Shown here in pieces: positions 1-10,829 of a stretch of 64,000 nt of DNA (positions within the stretch are counted from its first letter, which is position 1; the number at the start of each line of letters is the position of its first letter). The stretch covers positions 2,108,001-2,172,000 of the forward strand of contig JAMXSV010000008.1 of the NCBI GenBank assembly GCA_027559495.1, given 5' to 3'. Both the position numbers and the translations under genes were made by a program. Under the pieces are notes generated by a model that had not been told where the DNA came from, did no database searches, and saw nothing but the letters and a program-made list of their open reading frames with translations. The stretch is from Aurifilum marmelostoma (Eukaryota > Ascomycota > Sordariomycetes > Diaporthales > Cryphonectriaceae).

Positions 1-391
1 TCGAGATCTGAGTGCGGCGCAGGACCGGAGTGCCTGAAGGCCCAGCTTTGGGATGGCGGTTTGAAGAAGAGACATCGACGGCGGCAATTCGCTTAAACCT
101 GCAATGCCTCGATACTTGCCTCACACGTCGGCGTGTTCAGTAAAGAACCAAACGAGGGTCCTGCTTTAGGCTTTATTCTGCTCTGATTTTGAGAACATTC
201 AGGACCACCCCAGTCGGCCCCTAACCCTGAGTGGGCTGTCCGCAGACCCTTCCTAAGTATAGCCAAGCTCCTCAATGTCAATTCCAAAATATACTCAAGT
301 CTATTTCATCAAAGATATCTCTAGATCTATGATGTCTTGTCTTCAGGCTCTAACATAAATAAAACAGTCTAAATACTCCAAATTTCCCTGA
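1..391. other. Intergenic, no gene seen
   Basis: This stretch lies beyond the 3' end of the minus-strand LRR kinase. Only short open frames without recognisable motifs occur. The AT-rich part at about 290-390 probably belongs to the 3' untranslated region and polyadenylation zone of the kinase gene. Confidence 0.5.
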
Positions 392-1816
392 TTAATTGCG
401 TAAACCTTTGCCGGGGTGGTCCTGAGCCGCATCGGGGGCCAGGTCACTCATGCTTGACACCGCTTCCAATTCCATGATGATCTCCGTAAAGACAGGGCGC
501 GCCGCAACTTCTGAAGCACAACAGCGTCGATGAAGGTCTCGAAGTACCTGAAACAGCTGCGCAGTTCCATCCGTCCGCACTAGACTGAGGAGATCCTCGA
601 TTAAGTGCGCAAAGGCGAGGACTTCGAGTTTTTCCAGCAGCGGCGAGGCAGTCGGGCCATAGACCGTTGCAGCACCAAAGTCGCCTAGCAGTGGGTGGCC
701 GTCCGAATCCGTGAGAATATTGTGTGCGTACAGGTCTCCGTGAGCGATCCTCTTCGAGTGCAGATGCGCCGAAGCTGATGCAATACCGTTCAGGATGTTC
801 AGAGCCTTGTCGGGTTCCAAGATCGCATCCACTGCTGGGTATGTGTCTCTCGTGCAAGTCTTAAGCGAGGGCGGCTGTCCCAGGGTGAGATAGTGGGGAG
901 GAATAAGTTGCATGACGAGACCTCCCTTGAAAGTACCACTGGCCTCGTCCGGATGATTCTGGATCTGGCCAAGAACATCGATGATGTTCTCGTGCTGGCC
1001 TGCTGCTATACAAGCTCGCATCTCATCCAGTGGCGTGCCATCGCTCGTCAGTGCCCCCTTGAAAAGCTTGACTGCGACTGCAAGTCTTGTCTCCGGGTCG
1101 ATGCGCCACAGTCCCTTCGATATAATGCCGGATGCGCCCTGTCCAAGCGTTTCAAAGACCTCAAGATCAGACCAGGCCACGTGTGCAAGCCTGGTGTTCA
1201 CATGACCATTCGTGTGCGCTGGGGCTGTATGCCTCTCATCGATTGGTGCGGAGCACGGATTGCCAGCAAAGCTGAGGAAGGCCAACTCAGGCATCTCGAA
1301 CAGCCACTCCGGGAGTGTTCTCAGCCTGTTCGAGCTGAGGCGCAACAAGCCCAGCTTCTTGCAATGCCTCATCTCCTCGGGTAATGATTCGAGCTGGTTG
1401 CCTGCCAGCATACACTTTTGCAGTCTTCCACATTGTCCAATGCTTTTTGGCAAGCCCGTGAGGTTGTTGTCCGTCAGGATAAGCCATCGCAGCCTGGGCG
1501 GGAGCGCGTCTTCAGGAATGGAAGTCATGCCGTTCCCTCGAAAGGCGACCATCTCCAGCTGAGGGCAGGAAGCCAGCTCTCGCGGGAAGGTCTTGAACCG
1601 GCATTGCGAGAAGAAGGCGATTTTGAGATTCGGCAGGCTCTGACCAAGGTCTGAGGGAAGGTTGGCAACGCCCGTGCCCGAGAGATCGAGCTGCTCGAGC
1701 GTGTGACCGAGATCCAAGATCTCTCTAGGGAATATTTCGAGGGGACATGTCAGCTTGAACGATCTCAGCGCCTTGTCTTGGTAGCCTCCTCTGTGAAGGA
1801 TCTCGAGGTCGTGCAT
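392..1816 (-). CDS. Leucine-rich-repeat protein kinase of bacterial type
   Basis: A protein of 474 residues encoded by a single exon. The N-terminal half holds about seven leucine-rich repeats of the LxxLxLxxNxLxxLP type. The C-terminal half is a protein kinase domain with a glycine loop GQGASG, the ATP-binding lysine in VAVKLF, a catalytic loop HGDLYAHN and the metal-binding DFG in GDFGAA. The HGD rather than HRD loop and the LRR-kinase order match a family I know mainly from proteobacteria such as Pseudomonas; it is uncommon in fungi, which suggests transfer. The start was set at the ATG at 1816 because the bacterial relatives begin at the equivalent place. The frame stays open to 1903, and a spliced upstream exon beginning at 1976 is conceivable but has a poor donor. 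Substrate unknown; probably cytosolic, as no signal or membrane segment is seen. Confidence 0.8.
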   Translation of the reverse strand: MHDLEILHRGGYQDKALRSFKLTCPLEIFPREILDLGHTLEQLDLSGTGVANLPSDLGQSLPNLKIAFFSQCRFKTFPRELASCPQLEMVAFRGNGMTSIPEDALPPRLRWLILTDNNLTGLPKSIGQCGRLQKCMLAGNQLESLPEEMRHCKKLGLLRLSSNRLRTLPEWLFEMPELAFLSFAGNPCSAPIDERHTAPAHTNGHVNTRLAHVAWSDLEVFETLGQGASGIISKGLWRIDPETRLAVAVKLFKGALTSDGTPLDEMRACIAAGQHENIIDVLGQIQNHPDEASGTFKGGLVMQLIPPHYLTLGQPPSLKTCTRDTYPAVDAILEPDKALNILNGIASASAHLHSKRIAHGDLYAHNILTDSDGHPLLGDFGAATVYGPTASPLLEKLEVLAFAHLIEDLLSLVRTDGTAQLFQVLRDLHRRCCASEVAARPVFTEIIMELEAVSSMSDLAPDAAQDHPGKGLRN

Positions 1817-2642
1817 TCTTGCGGACTGACGTAGGGCTCCTGGAGAGGAAGGAGGAAAAGGAATGCAAGATAAACAATAAAATAAAAAAAAACATGAGCA
1901 CACTAGAGACGCCTTTCCTTGGTGTGCATTCTGTTAGGTCCATCTCACGATATGTGAGCCCCTTGGGCCGGTGCATTGCGCTGGGCCAGCCATCCTAGCA
2001 CGTGTGGATCCGGGGCGTTCTCAGGGGTAACTTTGTCGTCCCACGATAAGCTCGATAAGAGTTGCACCTTGGACAATAGTCTGTATTAGCCTTGAAATAG
2101 AATTCTTGTCAAGCTGAAAGAGGAGCAAAATGAGCTTCTTCCCGCTGAAGGGGAACGCGGGAAGAGCAGGCACGGAGAGAAGATATCGGAATCTCGCAGG
2201 ATGGCTGAAACCCTAGAGCAGCACGACTTGAAGGGTTTTGGCGCCAGATGATCCCGTTGGACTCCACATATTGTGGTAAGAGCTTGTTCTGGTGTTGTCT
2301 AAGACGGTGACATGCCTCCTTTGAAAATCAATGACTTGCCAACTGCCGTGATAGTGCGAGTCTACTCTTCCAAGGATTGGAGAATAATGCCCCTACTCGT
2401 GGGCCAGGGGCGTGCTCTCCCACTACGGGAGGAACGGAGCGAGTAGAGCACAGCCCCTACCCCTGGCCCACGGGTCAGGACTTACTGAAAATGCGGGCAC
2501 TTCCAGAACACAGTCGCAATAGCGAACGCATATTCTCCATGCTTGTTAGAGATATCAATTTCTGGTCTCAGAGAAATAACCGGACGTTGTAGATGGTGGT
2601 GTTAACAAATAAGGGCCGTATAGAGTACTAAAAGCTAAAATG
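1817..2642. other. Intergenic, no gene seen
   Basis: This is the presumed promoter of the minus-strand LRR kinase plus spacer. A palindrome-like pair, CCCCTACTCGTGGGCCAGGGG near 2389-2409 and CCCCTACCCCTGGCCCACGGG near 2453-2473, repeats a similar block. No open frame has a recognisable motif. Confidence 0.4.
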
Positions 2643-2656
2643 AAAGAAAAAAAAAA
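2643..2656 (-). terminator. Poly-T run, likely Pol III terminator
   Basis: On the minus strand a run of about ten T residues (A run on the given strand) begins ten to twelve bases after the 3' end of the tRNA-like element. That is where an RNA polymerase III terminator would be expected. Confidence 0.5.
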
Positions 2657-2666
2657 GCGCACGAAT

Positions 2667-2754
2667 GACCCAGTGAAGGACTCGAACCTCCATCTCCCTG
2701 CGCTGCGGCCAACCACCCAGGAATCCTACCAGTACACCAATTGAGCAACTGATT
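2667..2754 (-). tRNA. tRNA-like Pol III element, anticodon unresolved
   Basis: On the minus strand the B box GGTTCGAGTCC is a perfect match to the consensus and sits in a T arm GGAGG/CCTTC. An A-box-like TTGCTCAATTGG lies upstream. The acceptor stem AATCAGT pairs with ACTGGGT with one mismatch and one G-T pair. An anticodon stem TCCTG/CAGGG encloses a 17-base loop, too large for a plain 7-base loop, so there may be a small intron. The loop does not show the invariant T at position 33 clearly. It is therefore either an intron-containing tRNA, a tRNA pseudogene or the head of a tRNA-derived SINE. A poly-T terminator follows. Confidence 0.5.
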
Positions 2755-3161
2755 TCGTTGAGCTTGAACCTGCTGTTGTTATAAGAACACTGCTATGACG
2801 GAGAGAGCAGTGCTGATCCTCAGCGTTGGAAGTCTTCCGCGAAGTCTGCGGCAACTAAACATTGTGTACAGACACAAAGTCCAAGTATGGTCGAAAGTCT
2901 GAGGCTCAAGTGTGGGACGCCGCTAGAGCCTTGGACGGAGGCAGGGGTCTGGAGGACTGGAACCCCCACTTTTGATGCTGGGTGGAGCTCGAGCCACTCC
3001 ACCTACCGCGGAGTACCTGCACGCCGCGCTTTCAACATCATCCTTCCAAAGCCACTCAACTTTCTCACATTTGCATCCACCTCTGCGCCTTTCCTTGTAA
3101 TATCCGCATCAAACCCTAGAGGATTTCGAGCGAGCCCAGATCCTCACCACGCACTGTCAGT

Positions 3162-4289
3162 ATGAGCGGGGAAGCGTCGCGTAAGCGCGTGTCGCCTTCC
3201 ACTGATGAGGATCATCCTGCCAAGCGCCAACGCACCGAGTCGGGGAGCACTGCGAATTCAGTCGACATTCCTGGGCCCCTAATCGAAGAACTTGTAGACG
3301 GTGGCGCGATCAGCATAGAGGAACATCCCAACGAGTACCATGTGAACAGGACGGCATTACAGCGCTCGATTGCCCTCGCCCTAGAGCATGTCGGATTTGA
3401 CAGCGCTACCGAGGAGGCTATGGAGAGCTTCACGCTCATGACGGAGACATGTCAGTCCGCCGCTTGTGCGCTGGCGCAATATGAATTTCTATCCTTGACT
3501 TTCTGTGTTTTCTGACAGTTAGGTTTCACACAGACCTCGCATCTCTGTGCGAGGACATCATGTCCAGAGCCAACCACGCCCGCAGAAACATGACGATACC
3601 AACAGACTTCGAGCTGACCCTCAAGTACTTCAACGTCGACCTGACCAACTTAAAAAGACATCGTCGCAATGCGATCCCGCGAGAGAAGATACGAGCACCT
3701 GAACAAGAGACGGATGTCGCCAATAAGGGAGTCAACACGTTCAGAGACCTGCCCACTCTCGATCAAGAGCTCAGCGGCAAGCCCGACAAAGACACGAAAC
3801 CCTACATACCCAAATACTTTCCTGATTTCCCTAGTACACACACCTACAAATACACTCCAACCGATATCGAGTCCGTCACGGTGCGCACACCCATCCACGA
3901 GGCAAACAGCGAAGCCAGGGGGGAATGCTCCTCCGGCACCCGACTGGCGTGGTGACCCCAAGAAGATTCGCGAGGCGGCAGCTGTACAGGCGAAGCAGGC
4001 TGAAGAAGCACTGCGGAAACTCGTGCGTGCGAGCAAGATGGCAAGCTTGAAGGACCTGCGCAGCACCGCCGAGAAGAACCCGGTGGCCAAGGTGAAGTAC
4101 GACTTATGGGAGGACATGATGAAGGAGATGATCGAGGAGCGCGGCTCAGCGAATCGCAAAAGTGATGCGGCCAGGGAAGATGTTGCGGACCACAGCATGA
4201 TCGCCAATTCCCAAAAGAAATACTTCAGACGAGAAATACCTCGATCTCAGAAAAAGAAACTGGGTACAGCTCTTGGAGGACCAGGCTGA
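3162..4289 (+). CDS. taf8: Transcription initiation factor TFIID subunit 8 (TAF8), apparent frameshift
   Basis: TAF8 is a histone-fold subunit of the general factor TFIID and partners TAF10 in the nucleus. Residues about 45-135 form the bromodomain-associated histone fold (RTALQRSIALALEHVGFD). The TAF8 C-terminal domain follows with the typical FPDFPSTHTYKYTP segment and the DPKKIREAA helix. One intron, 3451-3518, joins exon 1 to a frame reading RFHTDLASLCEDIMSRANHA. The frame then breaks in a run of six G at 3918-3923: upstream it ends in a stop at about 3955, while the continuation NAPPAPDWRGDPKKIREAA is one base out. Reading five G restores a protein of about 352 residues. TAF8 should be essential, so a homopolymer sequencing error is more likely than a true pseudogene. 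The extreme C-terminus is less certain. Confidence 0.8.
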
Positions 4290-5397
4290 GGAGCCGCTCT
4301 CGATTTGTCGGCTATATCAATATGGTGCGGTTCAGCCGAACCCAGTGGCAGGACCCCTGCGGCCCTTAGCTCATGGCCAGTGGGCAGCTCCAAGCTATGG
4401 CGGGTTGTCACTGCTCAGATGCAAGGTGAGGGCATACATTACCCAATTTTGTACGGCATTTTCTCACCCTTGTGGTGTCAGGTACCATTCAGAAGCATTC
4501 CGCTTGCTGGGCTGTTTGAGCCGATCACCAGACCCAGCATGTAGGAAACGGTACGAAGCGGTGTCCTAGAAGCATCCAGCGCAGCAATGTTGCCATCACG
4601 ATAGCCAGCAGCTTGCCGAACACCAAGCGATCAGCTCCTTGTTTGGTGACATGCTTTGGGGTAGTTCCAGGGATGCAAATGGCTCATCAGGTGCATCAAG
4701 GTACATCAGCAGGCATCAGAGCACATATTTCTTCAAAGGTATTCCTAGGTCGCGTACTAGGCATCAGGGGAAATACCCTGCAACAGCTCTTAGGCCTAGG
4801 CATGAACTCTTCAGCGGAACATTAGACTAGCATTAACAATTTCAAAGGCTGGCATTTGCTTCTTACAGTCTTAAAAGTCGACACCCATCCTGTAAATGAA
4901 TATCCCAGCCCTCTGGCGATTATACTGCTTGCGAGATATGCTTTACACAGATGCGCAGGGCCCCTCCGAGTCTGTGGTTACTCAGCCAGATTTGAATGTA
5001 ACACATGTCCCTGTTTCTTGTGATTAGCTGCATTTCTCACTTTCTATGGTCCAGTAGTCGTCTTCACAAGGACAAGAAGTGAGCCGTCCGATCAAAACCA
5101 AGGCTTGTCGTTGAACGGCAGCTGGCCAACAACTGAGGCCCTGACTAAGCAATATCTTGCCAGCTGCCCATACAAAATTTTTGGCCCCACTCTCCACCCT
5201 GTGATTGGGCTAACGCCAATTTTCTCCTCGCACACTTCAGCTCCAGATTTTGGGCTGGCGCCGGTCTCGTATCGTTGCGACCTTGGAATTCTTCAGGCCA
5301 ATTGAAGCTCGACCATACCCAGCCCTTTCCCCTTCCCATCCTCCAAGACCTGCCTCTTTGTTGATCCGTTTTCCTATCGTCGACGAAGAACTTCAGT
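4290..5397. other. Intergenic with RACK1 promoter and leader
   Basis: No supported gene. The last 100 bases before the RACK1 start are pyrimidine-rich (CCCAGCCCTTTCCCC and similar), as is usual in the leaders of highly expressed translation-related fungal genes. The remainder holds only short open frames without motifs. Confidence 0.45.
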
Positions 5398-6905
5398 ATG
5401 GCTGAGCAGCTGATTCTCAAGGGAACCCTCGAGGGCCACGTAAGTTGGACCAACCCACCCACGTCTCCCATATTGCCTCCATGAGCCCCGCGCTGCGAAG
5501 CATGAGATGACCTCGACGGCGTCAATGGCGATCTCACCCGGGTGCAGAGTTTGGCAGAGCGCAGAGGAGCAGGAAGGCTGACTTTTCTCGTCAAACAGAA
5601 TGGCTGGGTCACCAGCTTGGCTACCTCCATGGAGAAGTACGAACATTGCGAAAACCTACCACATCTTCGAGACGTCCACTTTTACTTACACGATGCGATA
5701 GCCCTAACATGCTCCTGTCCGGCTCCCGTGACAAGACCCTGATCGTCTGGAACCTCACCCGCGACGAGTCCCAGTACGGTTACCCGAAGAAGTCTCTGCA
5801 CGGCCACTCCCACATCGTGTCTGACTGCGTACGTACCGACCGGCTATCAAGTTCTCGAGAGATGGGGGGGCGTTTCGCAATGAGAGGTATTAGGGCGGCA
5901 CATGGAAGGCTGATGGATTTTTGAACGGGCAGGTTATCTCTTCCGACGGTGCTTACGCCCTGTCCGCCTCTTGGGACAAGACCCTGAGACTCTGGGAGCT
6001 GTCCACCGGCACCACCACCCGCCGCTTCGTCGGCCACACCAACGACGTCCTCTCCGTCTCCTTCTCCGCCGACAACCGCCAGATCGTCTCTGGCTCTCGC
6101 GACCGCTCCATCAAGCTGTGGAACACCCTGGGCGACTGCAAGTACACCATCACCGACAAGGGCCACACCGAGTGGGTGTCTTGCGTCCGCTTCTCTCCCA
6201 ACCCCCAGAACCCCGTCATTGTCTCCTCCGGCTGGGACAAGCTCGTCAAGGTACGTCTCCCTTGCGGCGGCCGCATCGTGGTGTTGTGCCGCCATTTCCC
6301 AAAAATCATGATATGATGTTTTGCATTTTTTAAAAAGTATTTGCTACTTCAGAGCTTGTTTGCAAGCCATGAGACAAACAATCACCCTGCACTGATCGAC
6401 TACCCTGGACAATCATTCTCATAATTTTGTTCACAACCTGCGAAAAATCAAGGGATATCGTGCTGACATATCTCTTCAGGTCTGGGAGCTCTCCACCTGC
6501 AAGCTGCAGACCGACCACATTGGCCACACCGGCTACATCAACACCGTGACCATCTCTCCCGATGGCTCGCTGTGCGCCTCCGGTGGCAAGGATGGTACCA
6601 CCATGCTGTGGGACCTCAACGAGTCCAAGCACCTGTACTCCCTGAACGCCAACGACGAGATCCACGCCCTCGTCTTCTCTCCCAACCGCTACTGGCTCTG
6701 CGCCGCCACCGCCTCGAGCATCATCATCTTCGACCTCGAGAAGAAGACCAAGGTCGACGAGCTCAAGCCCGAGTTCGCCTCGACCGGCACCAAGCGCCGC
6801 GACCCCGAGTGCGTGTCCCTCGCCTGGAGCGCCGACGGCCAGACCCTGTTCGCTGGCTACACCGACAACATCATCCGTGCTTGGGGCGTCATGTCCCGGG
6901 CATAA
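5398..6905 (+). CDS. cpc-2: RACK1 / Cpc2 / Asc1, WD40 ribosome-associated G-beta-like protein
   Basis: RACK1 binds the head of the 40S ribosomal subunit and acts as a signalling scaffold; in fungi it also affects general amino-acid control. Five exons were assembled: 5398-5439, 5599-5636, 5702-5828, 5933-6250 and 6480-6905. All junctions are phase-consistent and give 316 residues, the normal RACK1 length. It starts MAEQLILKGTLEGHNGWVTS and shows the seven WD40 blades through repeated GHT/WD motifs such as SGSRDKTLIVW, SASWDKTLRLW, SGSRDRSIKLW, SSGWDKLVKVW and SGGKDGTTMLW. It ends with YTDNIIRAWGVM. Codon use is strongly biased to C in third positions, a sign of high expression. Intron 4 (6251-6479) is the longest and hosts a snoRNA. 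Confidence 0.97.
6306..6399 (+). ncRNA. snR24: Box C/D snoRNA, U24/snR24-like, in RACK1 intron 4
   Basis: The intron contains C box ATGATGT (6313-6319), guide TATTTGCTACTTCAG (6338-6352), a C'-like ATGAGAC (6369-6375), a segment ACAATCACCCTGCA, and D box CTGA (6392-6395). Short complementary ends (GAT and ATC) flank the two boxes. From memory, yeast snR24 lies in the intron of ASC1, the RACK1 orthologue, and has nearly the same order with the element ATTTGCTACTTCAGA; human U24 carries ATTTGCTATCTGA. U24 guides 2'-O-methylation of large-subunit rRNA, so the same is inferred here. Ends are approximate. The snoRNA would be released by splicing and trimming of the host intron. Confidence 0.85.
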
Positions 6906-9900
6906 GCGCGTAATGCTTCTGCTGCTGGAAAAGATTCTGCGACGGTGGGGATGTAGAAAGGAGGTGTGTGCGCGGTAGACGCGTGGCTGTTTGACTGCCG
7001 CTACTGCTTGCAAGACCAACGCATCAAGGGTCGGGTATTGACGGTTCATGGTTTTTCGTGGGGCGTACAAGGACTGCTTGCCTCGTTTCTGGTCTTTACA
7101 ACAATTGGGTGAATGGAGGGGGGGCCAAACATAGCCAAAAAAAGAAATGCCATTTCGACGTCAACATCAGGTTGTACAGAAGACAAAATCTGGGCGAGGT
7201 TTACATTTCTGATCGGCTGGATGATGACTAGATCAGGTACCCTGTTGAAAAGCCAAAAACAAAAACTTCGAGATATCTTCATTAAGCTGGTCAAGGCGCT
7301 CGTGACATGTTCGTGCGTGCGGTGATGTTAGGGGTCCAGGCATGCAAGGTCGAAGGCCGTCATCATCTTGCGTTTGATGCGATACAGAGGACACGCGTGG
7401 CGAGACTCCCAGGTCGGTTTTACGACAGCACTCGACAACTCATCCAGTGAGTGAAATGTCTTGACCACGAGCTTGACCTCTCAACTTTCTCGAAGGCAAT
7501 GACTTGTCCAGGACTTGTGCGGGTCACTACGGACGACTATGACCGTTGACCGATGACCACTCAACGTGATAGGCCCGAAATCAGCTTTCCACATGTGCCT
7601 TGTTCGATCTTGGGGCAATGAACCGAATGCCTAGTATTACCTCACTCGGTATCAATAACAGCGGTGAGCAAGTAAGCAAAGTGCATGAAAACCGCTTCTG
7701 TCTGTCCCTCGCTCGTAGATACCAGCACGGCAACTTGTGTAGACCCTCCCTCCCAATCGAGAGACAAGTCGCCTCATAACAACTTACCATTTCGACACGC
7801 GCGACGATGGGATCCCGGTGAACAGACGTCCAAGGAAATACCTCGATCGTTCTAGGCATCTGTCCCGCGACACTTGCGGCCTGGAGGATGCCCGGCGGCA
7901 GGACGTTCAAGATGCCAGAATCCATCTACAGTAGAATGCAGCGGCCGAGCTGATGACGGCTGGGAGATAGATCAAACTCTCCCATCACCTCGCCGTGATG
8001 CGGGGGAGGCCTGCGTACATGAACCTCCTGCAGATGCCAAGACAATGGTGCCTCGTAGTCGTGCGAGAGAAACACCCTCAGGGACACCGGTCCTGGCAGC
8101 CTCCCGAGCACGAGCAGGATCAGGCGACAGGACGAACAGGGTTGGCTAAAGCGCCGTGACCATGATAGCTCGTGGATCGAAGGACAGGAGATTCTCCAAA
8201 AGGTCTTGAAGTGGCCTTGATGTCGCGTGCTTCTCTTTTTGCTTCAGCCTGGGACGTAACTCTTGGTCTGGTTCAGTATAGGGCCGTAGCAGCCTGCTCG
8301 GCAGAACGAGGTCTCCATCGTAGTAATATACGCGCTGAGGACAAGAGCGAAGCGGATGATTGGGTACCACCCGCCCCGAGAATTGCAAGAACCAGCTCCG
8401 GGGCCCGGCAGCACATCGGTCGGAAGTGCGCGAGTGGAAACGGGAGAATTTCTCTCCACAGCTCTCTCGGCCACTGAGGTCCTCCCGACAAGTCAGCGAT
8501 GGACGTGCCCCAGTGGACAAGGGTGGGGGAGGGGACGCAATAGGGCGCGGAGGCTGTCTGCAACGACAGGGCCATGTCATGCTGTCCTCCATCAGGGCAT
8601 ACTATTGGCTTACCACTTCCAATATTGAGCGCTAGACGAAACCTAACAGTCACCTCTACATGAGCAACGTCCATCATCAATATAGTATTTCTCTGAATTA
8701 GTTGCGGAGTAGGCTATGTCAAGTATTGAAAACCAGTATGAAAGAAGGGAAAAGGGGGTTCCAACAATGCGATGCAGCCACACGGGGTCCATGACCCAAT
8801 TTGACAACCCCCGCCGCAGCGGCCACGCGTCGTCAGCGCGGACGCATGTACAGGGTGTCGCTGGAATGAGGGAAAGTGTCGCGAACAGCACCAAGAGGAC
8901 AGGACGGCCTTTCCACGGCGAAGATGTCTCACTTGAGCCTCATTCCGACACGGTCATGATCACAAACAGGTGAATATGAAATGGTATGTCGAGCAATACA
9001 ATTCCGAAGGAGAAAGAAGAGGAAATAGAGAGAACAATCCCCGTCGTAGAGGCCGAAACGTCAGGGGTCGCCGCCTCGGGTATAAAGAAAAAAAGAACGG
9101 GCATTAACAAGGAGACTGCAATGTCCGCCCGCCGTTCATGCCCAGTGCGCGATTGACAACGGATGAAGCCGGTGGGCGGAGCATGGCCGAGACCTTTGTT
9201 CAACATCTAGGTTTCGAATTGTTACCACGCTCATCAACTCAAGACGGTGGTGAGTTGGGGAAAAGACAGAGGCGCTTCCAAGCGCCGCCAGGGCGTTCGG
9301 CCCGTAGGAAACAACTCCTTTTCTTTCCCACTCTCTCGCGCTCTCTCTCCATATGTGATTGTGCCGTGCTAGAAATTTAGCCCTGCCCAGAACGCTCGCT
9401 GAGCCCAAATGATGATCTGCTGCGTATCGTGGGACCATTCCGAAGGCCTCCCAGCCTTTGGGGTGAGGCCTCACTATAACTATAGTAGATGCAAGACATG
9501 GTTTTTGAGATACAATATTGAGAAAACAAATTGAGATATGTCAATCACAACAGCCCACTTGGGCAGAATTTTAGGAGAGGGGAAAAGAGAAGGACAATAA
9601 AAATTTGCCTAGGATCTCATCTCAAGGTGTGATTGCTGGGGGAGATGAGAGGCCCTGTATCTGAAACAGCGGCGGTGTAACCTTGTTCGAGTAGAGCACG
9701 AGCAATGGACATGGCCCCTCCCCCGGGAACCGACAATCTGCAAAGATAACCAGAGCACCAAACCTCGAAGGTCACATTGGTGACGTTCAACTGCATGTAT
9801 CGGCTTGTAGCGTCTGGACCAGTGCTGATGGGACGGAATCAGTAGGATCTCAATAGCCTGCCCGATTGAGGCATGTATAGTCCCGGAAGACGGTTCTCGA

Positions 9901-10800
9901 GATGGTGTGTTAGTGCTGCAGGTCATCGCCTGCAGTGCATGGGTATATACAAGTAGGTGTACGTAGGTTCTAAAAACGGGTGGTGGATCGGCCCCCGTGT
10001 AGGCCATCGTGGACTGTGCCAGATTCCAGGGACCAACGATACCATGGGCTCAGGAAGAAGCATAAATGCCCACATGACTACGAGGTGGGCTGTTTTTTCC
10101 AATAAGCTTCTGCAGCTTGCCGTACTGTCTCTGTGTATTCTCTAGTGCACCAGTACAGTAGTACATAGATTGATAGTATAGCGCCTATTAATTCGACCCC
10201 CAGTAGAGGCAGAAGAGGGGGACGACAGGGACCAGACTGCTTGGCCCCTCCTCACATTGAGTACTTAGCCCAGGCGTTGCAGGGGGGCCTCCGCGGGGCT
10301 ATTTGCGTAGACGAGTTCACGACTTTGGTCGGTGCAAGAGCAAAGCCACGTCCACCAGGGGCTCGCATGAATATACACATCGAGGCAGGGTTCGAGAGTC
10401 AACCACGTAGAAACTTAATGGTTTAAAAAGAAAAACAAAAAAAAAAAATACGAGGACCGCATCAAAAGCAAAGAGAAGAAAAAAATTGAGAGACATGATT
10501 CAGAGACATACCTGTCCCAGCCCAAGACACGATGGCGTCAAGGACGGAAGACACGGCTTGCTGCTCTCAATCTTCCCGTTGGGGCCCTTGGTATGAGAGG
10601 GAGAGGTGATCTGCCTGCTCTGATTTCTGATTTGACCCTGGGCACATCCCTCATGATTTCCCCTCGAGCGTCAGAAAGCTTCCTTCCCCACACCGAGGAC
10701 CCCTGGGAAAATGTGCGCCCTCTAGCATGCCCAGAGCTTGCTCCTTTGCTCCTCCCGCCGTGGACCCCTGTGCGCATTGCGACTGCCTCCCAGGCCCTGA
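6906..10800. other. Long tract without a supported gene
   Basis: The first 400 bases are presumably the 3' untranslated region of RACK1. From about 7330 to 10800 there are only overlapping short frames on both strands. The longest, minus 8146-8592, minus 8273-8680 and minus 9609-10007, show no domain, no signal peptide and no convincing splice pattern. Minus 7580-8940 has several moderately plausible frames that could be exons of an unrecognised or decayed gene, but I could not join them. Confidence 0.35.
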
Positions 10801-10829
10801 ATCCACCTACAGCCAGGCCCCTCTACTAA

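Noticed and set aside
1817..1976. Extra 5' exon of the LRR kinase (MHRPKGLTYREMDL)
   Set aside because: It can be joined in frame, but the donor GTGTGC is weak, no branch site is seen and the bacterial relatives start at the later methionine.
5440..5598. Possible second snoRNA in RACK1 intron 1
   Set aside because: An ATGAGATGA word and a CTGA occur, but there is no terminal stem, and the spacing and guide are not convincing.
9609..10007. 132-codon minus-strand frame
   Set aside because: No motif, Cys/His/Arg-rich chance composition, and no splice or promoter support.
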